Source: Candidatus Methylomirabilota bacterium (GTDB taxonomy: Bacteria; Methylomirabilota; Methylomirabilia; Methylomirabilales; CSP1-5). From it: a stretch of DNA of 14,821 nt. Below, one piece after another: positions 1 to 5,983 of this stretch. The translations under genes and the position numbers were made by a program. Under the pieces are notes generated by a model. That model saw nothing but the letters and a program-made list of their open reading frames with translations, did not search any database and was not told where the DNA came from. The DNA is taken from contig JAHFDE010000025.1 in the NCBI GenBank assembly GCA_023249165.1, positions 3,113 through 17,933 of the forward strand, written 5' to 3'. Numbering within the stretch: position 1 is the stretch's first letter; every line of letters begins with the position of its first letter.

Positions 1-472
1 TGGAACACACCATGACCCCCTTGCCGGCGGCCAGGCCATCGGCCTTCACCACGATGGGCACCCCGACCTTTTCGAGATAGATCCTGGCCTGGCGCGGGCT
101 GTCGAAGACCTCATACTCGGCGGTGGGGATCTTGTACTTGCGCATCAGGTCCTTGGCGAAGCGCTTGCTCCCTTCGATGATGGCCGCTTCCCGGCTGGCC
201 CCAAAGGTCTTGAGGCCCCGCGCCTCGAATTCATTCACGATCCCAAGGGTCAGGGGGAGCTCGGGGCCCACCAGGGTGAGGTCGATCCTCTCCTGCGCGG
301 CAAAATCCACCAGGCTGCTGATCTCGGTGACTCCAATATTAATGCAGGTAGCAATATGAGCCATGCCCGCGTTACCCGGAGCAGCATAGAGGAGGGGCTT
401 TTGAGGACTCTGGGCGAGCTTCCAGAGAAGGGAGTGTTCCCTTCCTCCCTGTCCGACCATCAGGATCTTCAT
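1..472 (-). CDS. purD: Phosphoribosylamine-glycine ligase (PurD), N-terminal part; gene runs off the window
   Basis: PurD joins glycine to 5-phosphoribosylamine with ATP to make GAR, the second step of de novo purine synthesis, in the cytosol. The ATG at 472 opens a frame of 157 codons with no stop before the window edge. The N-terminus reads MKILMVGQGGREHSLLWKL, the usual PurD opening with the GGREH loop. Further family signatures follow: APGNAGM near residue 32, VGPELPL near 69, FGASREAA near 90 and the ATP-grasp segment VVKADGLAAGKGV near 141-153. A strong ribosome site (AAGGAGG, complement of 479-485) lies 6 bases before the ATG and fixes the start. A full PurD has about 420-430 residues, so roughly two thirds is missing here. 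The gene lies downstream of purH on the same strand, with a repeat-filled gap between them. Identity is certain; nothing looks broken in the visible part. Confidence 0.95.
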   Translation of the reverse strand, partial: MKILMVGQGGREHSLLWKLAQSPQKPLLYAAPGNAGMAHIATCINIGVTEISSLVDFAAQERIDLTLVGPELPLTLGIVNEFEARGLKTFGASREAAIIEGSKRFAKDLMRKYKIPTAEYEVFDSPRQARIYLEKVGVPIVVKADGLAAGKGVMVCS

Positions 473-514
473 ATGAAGCCTCCTTCGTTAACCGATGACA
501 GACGACCGTTGCGA

Positions 515-610
515 GTTCATGGTTCAGAGTTCATGGTTCATGGCAAGAGCAGGGACCGCAACGTCTGTGGGTGCGTGTTAACCCTAAACCCTGAACTATT
601 AACCCTGAAC
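515..610. repeat. Imperfect palindromic intergenic element (GTTCATGGTTCA family), copy 1
   Basis: The left arm (515-543) is built from repeats of GTTCATGGTTCA. The right arm (about 578-610) is built from AACCCTGAACTATTAACC-type units. Reverse-complementing the right arm and aligning it to the left gives 23 identical bases of 29, so the transcript could fold into a long imperfect hairpin around a loop of about 35 bases. The element fills the gap between purH and purD. A sister copy with the same arms lies at 5884-5970. It looks like a REP/MITE-type non-coding repeat; I cannot name a published family. Confidence 0.7.
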
Positions 611-613
611 TGT

Positions 614-2203
614 CTAGTGGCGGAAGTGGCGAATCCCGGTAAAGACCATCGCCAGGCCGTGCTCATCAGCCGCCTGGATGATCTCTCCATCGCGCACTGA
701 GCCTCCCGGCTGGATAATGGCCGTGGCGCCCGCCTCGGCGACCACATCGATCCCGTCCCGGAAGGGGAAGAAGGCATCAGAGGCCACCACCGTATCCTTG
801 AGGGACGATTGTGCCTTCATCACAGCCAACCGGCAGGCATCCACCCGGCTCATCTGCCCAGCGCCGATCCCTACGGTGGCGGTAGCTGTCGAGAAGACAA
901 TGGCGTTTGACTTGACATGCTTCACCACCTTAGAGGCAAAGGCGAGTGCTTCCCACTCCGCAGGCGTTGGCTCCCGCCTGGTCACCCGCCTGAGCGCGTC
1001 CTTATCCGGATCGGCCCGGTCCCTTTCCTGGAGAAGGAGGCCGCCCGAGATTCGGCGCATATCCCAGGGATCGGGTGGGATCTGCCACTCCTTCGCTGGA
1101 ATCTGCATGAGCCGGAGGTTTTTTCGAGGTCGCAAGATCTCCCTGGCCGCCTCGGTGTAATGCGGGGCGATGACCGCCTCCACAAAGGTGGAGGCGATCT
1201 CTGTCGCGGCTGCCTCATCCACAGGGCGGTTCAGCCCCACGACCCCCCCGTACGCCGAAAGCGGATCCGTTCGATAGGCGCGCCCATAGGCATCGACCAC
1301 CGATTCCCCAATGGCGGCCCCGCAGGGGTTGTTGTGCTTGACGATGCAGGCCGCGGGGCGTGTGAACTCCAGGACGAGCTGCAGGGCCGTATCGAGATCA
1401 AGCAGGTTGGTGTACGAGAGGGCCTTCCCCTGGAGTTGTCGTGCGGTGGCCAGGGAGAGCCCCGTGCTCCTTTGCTCCCGGTACAGGGCCCCCTGCTGAT
1501 GCGGGTTCTCCCCATACCGGAGCAGCGCGATTCTCTCGAGTTCCAGGGCGAGAAAGGGCGGGAAGGGTTGGGGCCAATCGGTCTGCAGCGATGCCTCAGT
1601 GCAGGTCACCGCGCTCAGGTAGCTCGCAACCGCTCCCTCGTAGTGGCTGGTGAGCCGAAGCGCCTCCTGGGCCAGGCCAAGGCGGGTTTTCAGAGAGACC
1701 CCCGCCCGTTGGCGAATCTCGTGGAGGACCTCGAGGTACTGCCGCGGGTCGGTGAGGATCGCCACGTGCTCGAAGTTCTTGGCCGCCGAGCGTATCAGGG
1801 CGGGCCCGCCGATGTCGATCTGCTCGAGGGCCCGGGAGAGATCGAGGGGCCGTTCCGCGATGGTCGCCTCGAACGGGTAGAGATTGACGGCGACCAGATC
1901 GATGGGGGAGATGCGGTGCTCTGTGAGTTGCCGTTCGTGCTCCGGATCAGAGCGCCGTGCCAGGATGGCTCCGTGGATGGCCGGATGCAGGGTCTTTACC
2001 CGGCCGCCGAGCATCTCTGAAAGGCCGGTCACCTCGGCGACGTCGGTAACGGTCAGTCCTGCGTTACGGAGATGCTCGGCCGTCTTCCCGGTCGAGATCA
2101 GCTCGGCACCGTGTTCGCGGAGTCCCCTGGCGAGCTCGGCAAGTCCCGTCTTGTCCGAGACAGTCAACAGAGCCCGCCGGATGCGGATGAGTCCCTTTTC
2201 CAT
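614..2203 (-). CDS. purH: Bifunctional AICAR formyltransferase / IMP cyclohydrolase (PurH)
   Basis: PurH performs the last two steps of IMP synthesis: formylation of AICAR with 10-formyl-tetrahydrofolate, then ring closure. From the ATG at 2203 the protein has 529 residues, normal for the family (about 510-535). The N-terminal MGS-like cyclohydrolase domain starts RIRRALLTVSDKTG and contains KTLHPAIHGAIL near residues 70-81. The C-terminal transformylase domain holds YGENPHQ (about 230-236) and the catalytic KHNNPCG (about 289-295), and the protein ends in the typical MVFTGIRHFRH. An in-frame GTG at 2221 adds six residues. It has AGAGGA only about 3 bases upstream, while the ATG lacks a clear ribosome site, so the exact start is open. 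purN ends 27-45 bases upstream on the same strand, so the two are almost surely co-transcribed. Confidence 0.96.
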   Translation of the reverse strand: MEKGLIRIRRALLTVSDKTGLAELARGLREHGAELISTGKTAEHLRNAGLTVTDVAEVTGLSEMLGGRVKTLHPAIHGAILARRSDPEHERQLTEHRISPIDLVAVNLYPFEATIAERPLDLSRALEQIDIGGPALIRSAAKNFEHVAILTDPRQYLEVLHEIRQRAGVSLKTRLGLAQEALRLTSHYEGAVASYLSAVTCTEASLQTDWPQPFPPFLALELERIALLRYGENPHQQGALYREQRSTGLSLATARQLQGKALSYTNLLDLDTALQLVLEFTRPAACIVKHNNPCGAAIGESVVDAYGRAYRTDPLSAYGGVVGLNRPVDEAAATEIASTFVEAVIAPHYTEAAREILRPRKNLRLMQIPAKEWQIPPDPWDMRRISGGLLLQERDRADPDKDALRRVTRREPTPAEWEALAFASKVVKHVKSNAIVFSTATATVGIGAGQMSRVDACRLAVMKAQSSLKDTVVASDAFFPFRDGIDVVAEAGATAIIQPGGSVRDGEIIQAADEHGLAMVFTGIRHFRH

Positions 2204-2248
2204 CCTGTGCCCGCCGTCCACCGGTCCTCTGGGACGTTGCCTGCCGGC

Positions 2249-2917
2249 TCACGGGTGGATATATCCCCAACCCTCTGTCGGGGCGCGATCCGCCTCACTC
2301 CCCTGACAGGTGACGTGTCTTCCCCTGACGTGAAGCCGACCCTCGGCGTAGAGCTGGATCGCGCGGGGATAGATCTGATGTTCGTACCTGAGGATCCTGG
2401 CGGCCAGGGTCTCCTCGGAATCGTCGTCAAAGACCGGGACGACGGCCTGGATGATGATGGGGCCGGTGTCTACCCCTTCATCGGCGAAGTGGACGGTGCA
2501 GCCGGAAAACTTCACACCGTGTTTCAGGGCCTGACGTTGGCCGTGAAGCCCCGGGAAGGACGGAAGCAGGGCGGGATGGATGTTCATCACCCGGTGGCGA
2601 AAGTGATTGATAAAGGCCGCCGTCAAGACCCGCATGTATCCGGCCAGGCAGACGAGCTCCACCTGGTGCTCCGTGAGGGCGTCAATCAGTGCCTTATCGA
2701 AGGCCTGCCGGCTCGCGCAGCCTTTGGGGTCCACGAAGACGCCCTTGATACCGTGTCGGCGAGCCCGTTCGAGGGCGTACGCATCTGCCTTGTCACTGAC
2801 GACCACCACGACGGCGGCGTTGAGCTTGCCCCCCTCGCTGGCATCGATGATTGCCTGCAGGTTGGAGCCTCTGCCCGAGGCTAGCACACCTACCCGCAGC
2901 AGACGAGATCGTGCCAT
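2249..2917 (-). CDS. purN: Phosphoribosylglycinamide formyltransferase (PurN, GART)
   Basis: PurN transfers a formyl group from 10-formyl-tetrahydrofolate to GAR, the third step of purine synthesis. The 222-residue protein opens RVGVLASGRGSNLQAII, the phosphate-binding loop of the family. The catalytic Asn, His and Asp are visible as N112 and H114 (in MNIHPALLPSF) and D150 (in DEGVDTGP), each offset by six from E. coli N106, H108 and D144. The family motif GCTVHF is at about 139-144. The start at 2917 is supported by GGGAGGAG (complement of 2923-2930). The last 20 or so residues (after GRLHVRGR) are longer than in E. coli and look like a non-conserved tail. It is the first gene of the leftward purine cluster. 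Confidence 0.96.
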   Translation of the reverse strand: MARSRLLRVGVLASGRGSNLQAIIDASEGGKLNAAVVVVVSDKADAYALERARRHGIKGVFVDPKGCASRQAFDKALIDALTEHQVELVCLAGYMRVLTAAFINHFRHRVMNIHPALLPSFPGLHGQRQALKHGVKFSGCTVHFADEGVDTGPIIIQAVVPVFDDDSEETLAARILRYEHQIYPRAIQLYAEGRLHVRGRHVTCQGSEADRAPTEGWGYIHP

Positions 2918-2936
2918 GCCATCTCCTCCCGACTGA

Positions 2937-2965
2937 ATCTAACAGAGCAGGTCTTGCACAGGCAA
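2937..2965 (-). promoter_or_regulatory. Candidate sigma-70-type promoter for purN-purH-purD
   Basis: On the minus strand TTGCCT (2965-2960) and TTAGAT (2942-2937) are separated by exactly 17 bases. The -10 lies about 20 bases before the purN ATG, so the leader would be very short. The boxes match consensus only 4/6 and 3/6. A second, weaker possibility lies further upstream in the AT-rich stretch 3030-3060. Confidence 0.3.
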
Positions 2966-3075
2966 GGGATTTTCCCCGACACGTTGCGATCTCCCAGCAA
3001 TTGGCGGTCTTGGCAGGAGCAATCTCTTATGTTTATTATTAGAGATATATCGTTAACCAACTGATAAACAACCAT

Positions 3076-3096
3076 GTTTGAACACTCGATTCAAAC
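3076..3096. promoter_or_regulatory. Perfect 7-bp inverted repeat, possible operator
   Basis: GTTTGAA (3076-3082) and TTCAAAC (3090-3096) are exact reverse complements around the 7-base spacer CACTCGA. The size and spacing suit a dimeric DNA-binding protein. The site lies in the divergent region, upstream of both the purine genes and the regulator gene. Which protein would bind is unknown. Confidence 0.35.
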
Positions 3097-3201
3097 TGAT
3101 CGGACCGCTGACGTGAGGAGCGGTCTCGAGGAATAACCGGATGTCTTTTTGTGGGAGAGGGATTTACAGGGCATCGGGCCGGAACGAAGGAGCAAAAGTT
3201 C

Positions 3202-3230
3202 TTGACAAAGGGTACAGGGTTTGATAAAGA
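3202..3230 (+). promoter_or_regulatory. Candidate promoter of the Rrf2 regulator and the sulfur locus
   Basis: A perfect -35 box TTGACA (3202-3207) precedes AT-rich sequence, with possible -10 boxes GATAAA (3223-3228, spacing 15) or TAAAGA (3225-3230, spacing 17). The -10 area overlaps the left arm of the palindrome at 3223-3253, which would suit repression at this promoter. The -10 is weak, so activation or another sigma factor is possible. Confidence 0.45.
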
Positions 3231-3253
3231 CGAGTAACTTGATTGACTTTATC
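3223..3253. promoter_or_regulatory. Palindromic candidate operator of the Rrf2 regulator
   Basis: GATAAAG (3223-3229) and CTTTATC (3247-3253) are exact reverse complements. Inner bases add further symmetric pairs, giving about 11 of 15 possible. The centre is at 3238, between the promoter and the regulator's ATG at 3278. Its right part (3232-3254) recurs with 18/23 identity at 11084-11106, upstream of the cytosolic rhodanese gene. Rrf2 proteins commonly repress their own gene, so autoregulation is the natural reading. This is inferred from position and symmetry only. Confidence 0.5.
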
Positions 3254-3277
3254 GAGATCTTGCACCGGACGGTCACG

Positions 3278-3727
3278 ATGAAGATTTCGACAAAAGGGGA
3301 TTACGCGGCACGGGCGCTCCAAGAGCTCTCGTTGCACTATAATAGGGGCCCCCTGCAGATTGACGCGATAGCAGAGCGCCAGGAGATCCCCGTCCGGTAC
3401 CTGGAACAGCTGCTGCTGATTCTGAAGCGTGCTGGGTATCTCGAGAGTAAGCGAGGCGTCAAAGGGGGATACTCCCTCGCCAAACCCCCTCACCAGATCA
3501 CGTTGGGAGAGGTCATCCGGCTGATGGAGGGCACGCCGGCCCCGATCTTCTGTGTGGATCCCTCCAGCCGCGAAAAGTGTCCCGTGGAAAACAGGTGCGG
3601 GTTTCAGGGCGTTTTGGTCGAAGTCAGGGATGCCGTTGCCCACATCCTGGACAGCATCACGTTCGAGGAGATCTGCCGCCGCGCGCGGCTCAGAATTGCA
3701 CCAAAGAGTGTGAGCTACCACATCTGA
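3278..3727 (+). CDS. Rrf2-family transcriptional regulator, CymR-like, likely regulator of the cysteine locus
   Basis: The protein has 149 residues. The start at the ATG at 3278 gives the typical Rrf2 opening MKISTKGDYAARAL. A winged helix-turn-helix covers about residues 1-75, with EIPVRYLEQLLLILKRAGYLES as recognition region and KRGVKGGYSLA as wing. A dimerisation helix and tail follow. Three cysteines stand at 92, 101 and 107 (C-x8-C-x5-C), near where IscR binds its 2Fe-2S cluster, though the spacing differs from IscR (C-x5-C-x5-C), so cluster binding is possible but unproven. The protein ends Ser-Tyr-His-Ile. Bacillus CymR also ends in Tyr-Ile and acts in complex with CysK; here cysK is the next gene. 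The regulator heads the sulfur locus and has a palindrome over its own promoter. The Rrf2 assignment is firm; the CymR-like role is inferred. Confidence 0.9.
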   Translation: MKISTKGDYAARALQELSLHYNRGPLQIDAIAERQEIPVRYLEQLLLILKRAGYLESKRGVKGGYSLAKPPHQITLGEVIRLMEGTPAPIFCVDPSSREKCPVENRCGFQGVLVEVRDAVAHILDSITFEEICRRARLRIAPKSVSYHI

Positions 3728-3775
3728 AAGCTGCCCAGCCGTCGGCAGAGTTCGGCGAGCTCAGTCGAGCCGTCC

Positions 3776-3832
3776 GCTGTCAGCTAGAGAGGAACGAAAG
3801 GGCTGACTGCTGACAGCTGATTGCTGACTGCG
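3776..3832. repeat. Palindromic repeat of GCTGAC units between the regulator and cysK
   Basis: GCTGTCAGC (3776-3784) is the exact reverse complement of GCTGACAGC (3809-3817). The right side continues as degenerate tandem copies of TGCTGACTGC and CTGATTGCTGACTGC up to about 3831. It occupies most of the 113-base gap and ends some 9 bases before the cysK ATG, leaving no clear ribosome site there. It is a different sequence family from the GTTCATGGTTCA repeat, but of the same general type: a short non-coding palindromic element. Confidence 0.55.
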
Positions 3833-3840
3833 AGTGCGAG

Positions 3841-4767
3841 ATGGGATCGCGGATTCCTCGCCTGGCAAAAAATGCGATAGACCTCATCGGGAACACTCCC
3901 ATGGTGGAGCTTCCCAAGATCTCTCCTCGCAACGGGGCGACCATTGTGGCAAAGATGGAGTCTTTAAATCCGGCCGGCAGCGTCAAGGACCGCATCGCCT
4001 GGTCCATGGTCGAGGAGGCGGAGCAGCGGGGAAGGCTCAAACCCGGGGCGACCATCGTGGAGCCGACCTCCGGAAACACCGGGATCGGGCTGGCCATGGT
4101 AGCGGCGGTGAAGGGATACCGCCTGATCCTGACAATGCCGGACGATATGAGCCTCGAGCGGAGAACGCTGCTTCAGCGGTTTGGGGCCGAGATGATCTTG
4201 ACGCCCGCGATCGAGGGCATGACGGGGGCGGTCTTCGCCGCCGAGGAGCTCTGCCGGGAAAATCCTGATTATTTCATGCCCCAGCAGTTTATCAATCCTG
4301 CCAATCCAGAGATCCATCGGCAGACAACCGCCCAGGAGATCCTGGACGTGATGGGAACAGCGATCGACGCCTTTGTCGCCGGGGTAGGGACCGGTGGAAC
4401 CATCACCGGGGTCGGGGAGATTCTCAAGGCCAAGATCCCGGGGATCAAGGTGATCGCCGTTGAACCGGCCAAGGCGCCGATCCTTCAGGGAGGGAAATTC
4501 CGACCCCACGCGATTCAGGGGATCGGGGCCAGCTTCATCCCGGGGGTCCTCAATATGGAGATCCTGGATCAGATCATCGGGGTGAGCGACGAGGACGCGG
4601 TCAAAATGACGGCCCGCCTGACCCGGGAGGAGGGGCTCCTGGTCGGCGTCTCGGCCGGGGCCAACGTCTTTGCCGCCGTGCAAGTGGCCCGCGATCTTGA
4701 AAAGGGGAAGGTCGTCGTGACGATCCTTCCCGATACGGGCGAACGGTACCTCAGTGTCCCAGTGTAG
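3841..4767 (+). CDS. cysK: Cysteine synthase A (O-acetylserine sulfhydrylase, CysK)
   Basis: CysK is a cytosolic PLP enzyme that makes cysteine from O-acetylserine and sulfide. The 308-residue protein is of normal length. The PLP lysine is K49 in AGSVKDR. The substrate loop PTSGNTG is at 75-81, the phosphate-binding GTGGT at 183-187, and the conserved end ILPDTGERYLS near 296-305. The ATG at 3841 places IDLIGNTPMVEL correctly, but the bases before it are the tail of a repeat and give no good ribosome site. The gene follows the Rrf2 regulator by 113 bases and precedes the carrier-E1 fusion by 22 bases. A second, distinct sulfhydrylase (CysO-CysM fusion) is encoded at 9359, so the cell appears to keep a free-sulfide route and a carrier-bound sulfur route side by side. 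Confidence 0.95.
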   Translation: MGSRIPRLAKNAIDLIGNTPMVELPKISPRNGATIVAKMESLNPAGSVKDRIAWSMVEEAEQRGRLKPGATIVEPTSGNTGIGLAMVAAVKGYRLILTMPDDMSLERRTLLQRFGAEMILTPAIEGMTGAVFAAEELCRENPDYFMPQQFINPANPEIHRQTTAQEILDVMGTAIDAFVAGVGTGGTITGVGEILKAKIPGIKVIAVEPAKAPILQGGKFRPHAIQGIGASFIPGVLNMEILDQIIGVSDEDAVKMTARLTREEGLLVGVSAGANVFAAVQVARDLEKGKVVVTILPDTGERYLSVPV

Positions 4768-4789
4768 GGAGAAGGAAAGGAGTTTGTGC

Positions 4790-5881
4790 ATGGGGGTCAA
4801 GGTGTATATCCCGACGCCCTTTCGGGCCCTGACCCGAAACCAGGCCACCGTGGAGGCGGAGGGCAAGACCGTCGTTCGTCTCGTCGAGGCCCTCGAGAGT
4901 GTGTATCCCGGGATCCGCGAGCGAGTCCTGGATGAGCAGGGAGAGATCCATCGGCATATTAACATCTATGTGAACGACATCGCCGTTGAGGACCTCGAGG
5001 GCAAGGAGACCGTGCTGGCGGACGGGGATGAGGTTGCCCTGATCCCGGCCATCGCGGGCGGGGCAATCCCCTTTACCGAGGAGCAGATCAAGCGGTACAG
5101 CCGTCACATCATCCTCCCCGAGGTCGGCGGCAAGGGGCAGCGCAAGCTCCTTAACAGCAGCGCCCTGCTCGTTGGCGCGGGGGGGCTCGGATGTCCTGCC
5201 GCCCTCTACCTGGCCGCCGCGGGCGTGGGCAGGCTCGGGATCGTCGATTTCGACCGGGTGGACCTCAGCAACCTGCAGCGGCAGATCCTGCACCACACCC
5301 ATGACGTGGGGCGGCCCAAGGTGTTATCGGCAGTGGATACGATCGCGGACATTAATCCGGGCGTGAAGGTGGAGCCCTATGAGGCCCAGCTCTCCTCAGA
5401 GAACGTGAAAGAGATCATCGGCGGCTACGACGTCATCGTCAACGGCTGCGACAACTTTCCGACCCGGTATCTGCTGAACGATGCGTGCTACTTTCTGAAG
5501 AAGCCGATGGTGGATGGCAGCATCTTCCGTTTCGAGGGGCAGGTGACGGTCTTTTCCCCCGGGAAGGGGTGTTACCGTTGCCTGTATCCCGCCCCGCCCC
5601 CGCCGGGGCTCGTGCCGAGTTGCGCCGAGGCGGGAGTCCTCGGCGTGCTGTGCGGAATCATCGGCAGCCTGCAGGCCCTCGAGGCGATCAAGCTGATCCT
5701 GGGCACGGGAGAACCGCTGATCAACCGCCTGCTCTTCTTCGATGCCCTGACGCTCGAGTTCCGTCAGGTGAAGATCCGGCGGGATCCGGAGTGTCCGGTC
5801 TGCGGCGATCATCCGACGATTACGGATCTCATCGATTACCACGAGTTCTGCGGCGTGCCCCGCGTGCAGCCGGTCAGCTAA
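4790..5881 (+). CDS. CysO-type sulfur carrier fused to a MoeB/ThiF E1-like adenylyltransferase
   Basis: The 363-residue protein starts at the ATG at 4790, with AAGGAG at 4777-4782 seven bases upstream. Residues 1-91 are a ubiquitin-fold carrier resembling mycobacterial CysO (INIYVND near 58-63, ending ALIPAIAGG), with Gly-Gly at 90-91 followed directly by Ala. Residues 95-363 are a complete MoeB/ThiF domain: RYSRHIILPEVGGKGQ at 102-117, nucleotide loop GAGGLG at 129-134, NLQRQI at 161-166, zinc cysteines 261, 264, 335 and 338, and a conserved cysteine at 278 in SCAEAGVLG. The E1 domain adenylates a carrier's C-terminal glycine so that sulfur can be added as thiocarboxylate. In MoeZ or MOCS3 a rhodanese domain is fused at the C-terminus; here it is absent and rhodaneses are separate genes. 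The fused Gly-Gly is not a free end, so it must be cut, or the domain serves as docking module or relic. Confidence 0.88.
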   Translation: MGVKVYIPTPFRALTRNQATVEAEGKTVVRLVEALESVYPGIRERVLDEQGEIHRHINIYVNDIAVEDLEGKETVLADGDEVALIPAIAGGAIPFTEEQIKRYSRHIILPEVGGKGQRKLLNSSALLVGAGGLGCPAALYLAAAGVGRLGIVDFDRVDLSNLQRQILHHTHDVGRPKVLSAVDTIADINPGVKVEPYEAQLSSENVKEIIGGYDVIVNGCDNFPTRYLLNDACYFLKKPMVDGSIFRFEGQVTVFSPGKGCYRCLYPAPPPPGLVPSCAEAGVLGVLCGIIGSLQALEAIKLILGTGEPLINRLLFFDALTLEFRQVKIRRDPECPVCGDHPTITDLIDYHEFCGVPRVQPVS

Positions 5882-5883
5882 CG

Positions 5884-5970
5884 ATGGTTCATAGTTCATG
5901 GTTCAGCGTTCGTGGAGACGTGAATAGAACCCAAAACTAACCATGAACCATCAACCATGAACCCTGAACG
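5884..5970. repeat. Imperfect palindromic intergenic element (GTTCATGGTTCA family), copy 2
   Basis: The left arm at about 5884-5906 contains GGTTCATAGTTCATGG. The right arm at about 5936-5970 contains ACCATGAACCATCAACC and ends CCCTGAACG; it is largely the reverse complement of the left. The core unit matches the element at 515-610. The copy starts three bases after the stop codon of the carrier-E1 gene and reaches to within 14 bases of the yeeE start. An ATG at 5957 lies inside the right arm and is in frame with yeeE, but is probably not its real start. Confidence 0.7.
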
Positions 5971-5983
5971 GGGGTTATCTCAG

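Larger units (their letters stand above)
2918..3277. other. Divergent intergenic control region between purN and the Rrf2 regulator
   Basis: I see no credible gene in these 360 bases. The region holds several symmetrical elements. ATCTCT/AGAGAT arms lie at 3022-3046 in an AT-rich patch. A perfect 7-bp inverted repeat GTTTGAA/TTCAAAC with a 7-base spacer lies at 3076-3096. A perfect 7-bp inverted repeat GACCGCT/AGCGGTC with a 9-base spacer lies at 3103-3125. The promoter and palindrome of the regulator gene are at 3202-3253. Both divergent transcripts should start here. The hairpin at 3103-3125 is not followed at once by a T-run, so I do not call a terminator; a short leader RNA is possible but does not match any riboswitch class I can recognise. 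Confidence 0.55.

Noticed and set aside
515..610. CRISPR array, because of repeated GTTCA units
   Set aside because: The units are short, degenerate and partly inverted, with no regular spacers and no cas genes.
917..2020. Plus-strand open frame of 367 codons opposite purH
   Set aside because: purH is certain on the minus strand; the plus frame has shadow composition and no motif.
3103..3125. Intrinsic terminator
   Set aside because: The GACCGCT/AGCGGTC hairpin is perfect, but the first T-run (CTTTTT) comes only about 20 bases later, and it lies upstream of the regulator, not after a gene.
3278..3727. IscR proper, because of three cysteines
   Set aside because: Spacing is C-x8-C-x5-C, not C-x5-C-x5-C, and no isc or suf genes are nearby; the setting points to a cysteine regulator. 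Fe-S binding is left open.
4754..4789. Earlier start for the carrier-E1 fusion overlapping the end of cysK
   Set aside because: The ATG at 4790 has a well-spaced AAGGAG and begins exactly at the conserved carrier strand; the extra 12 residues are the ribosome site read as protein.
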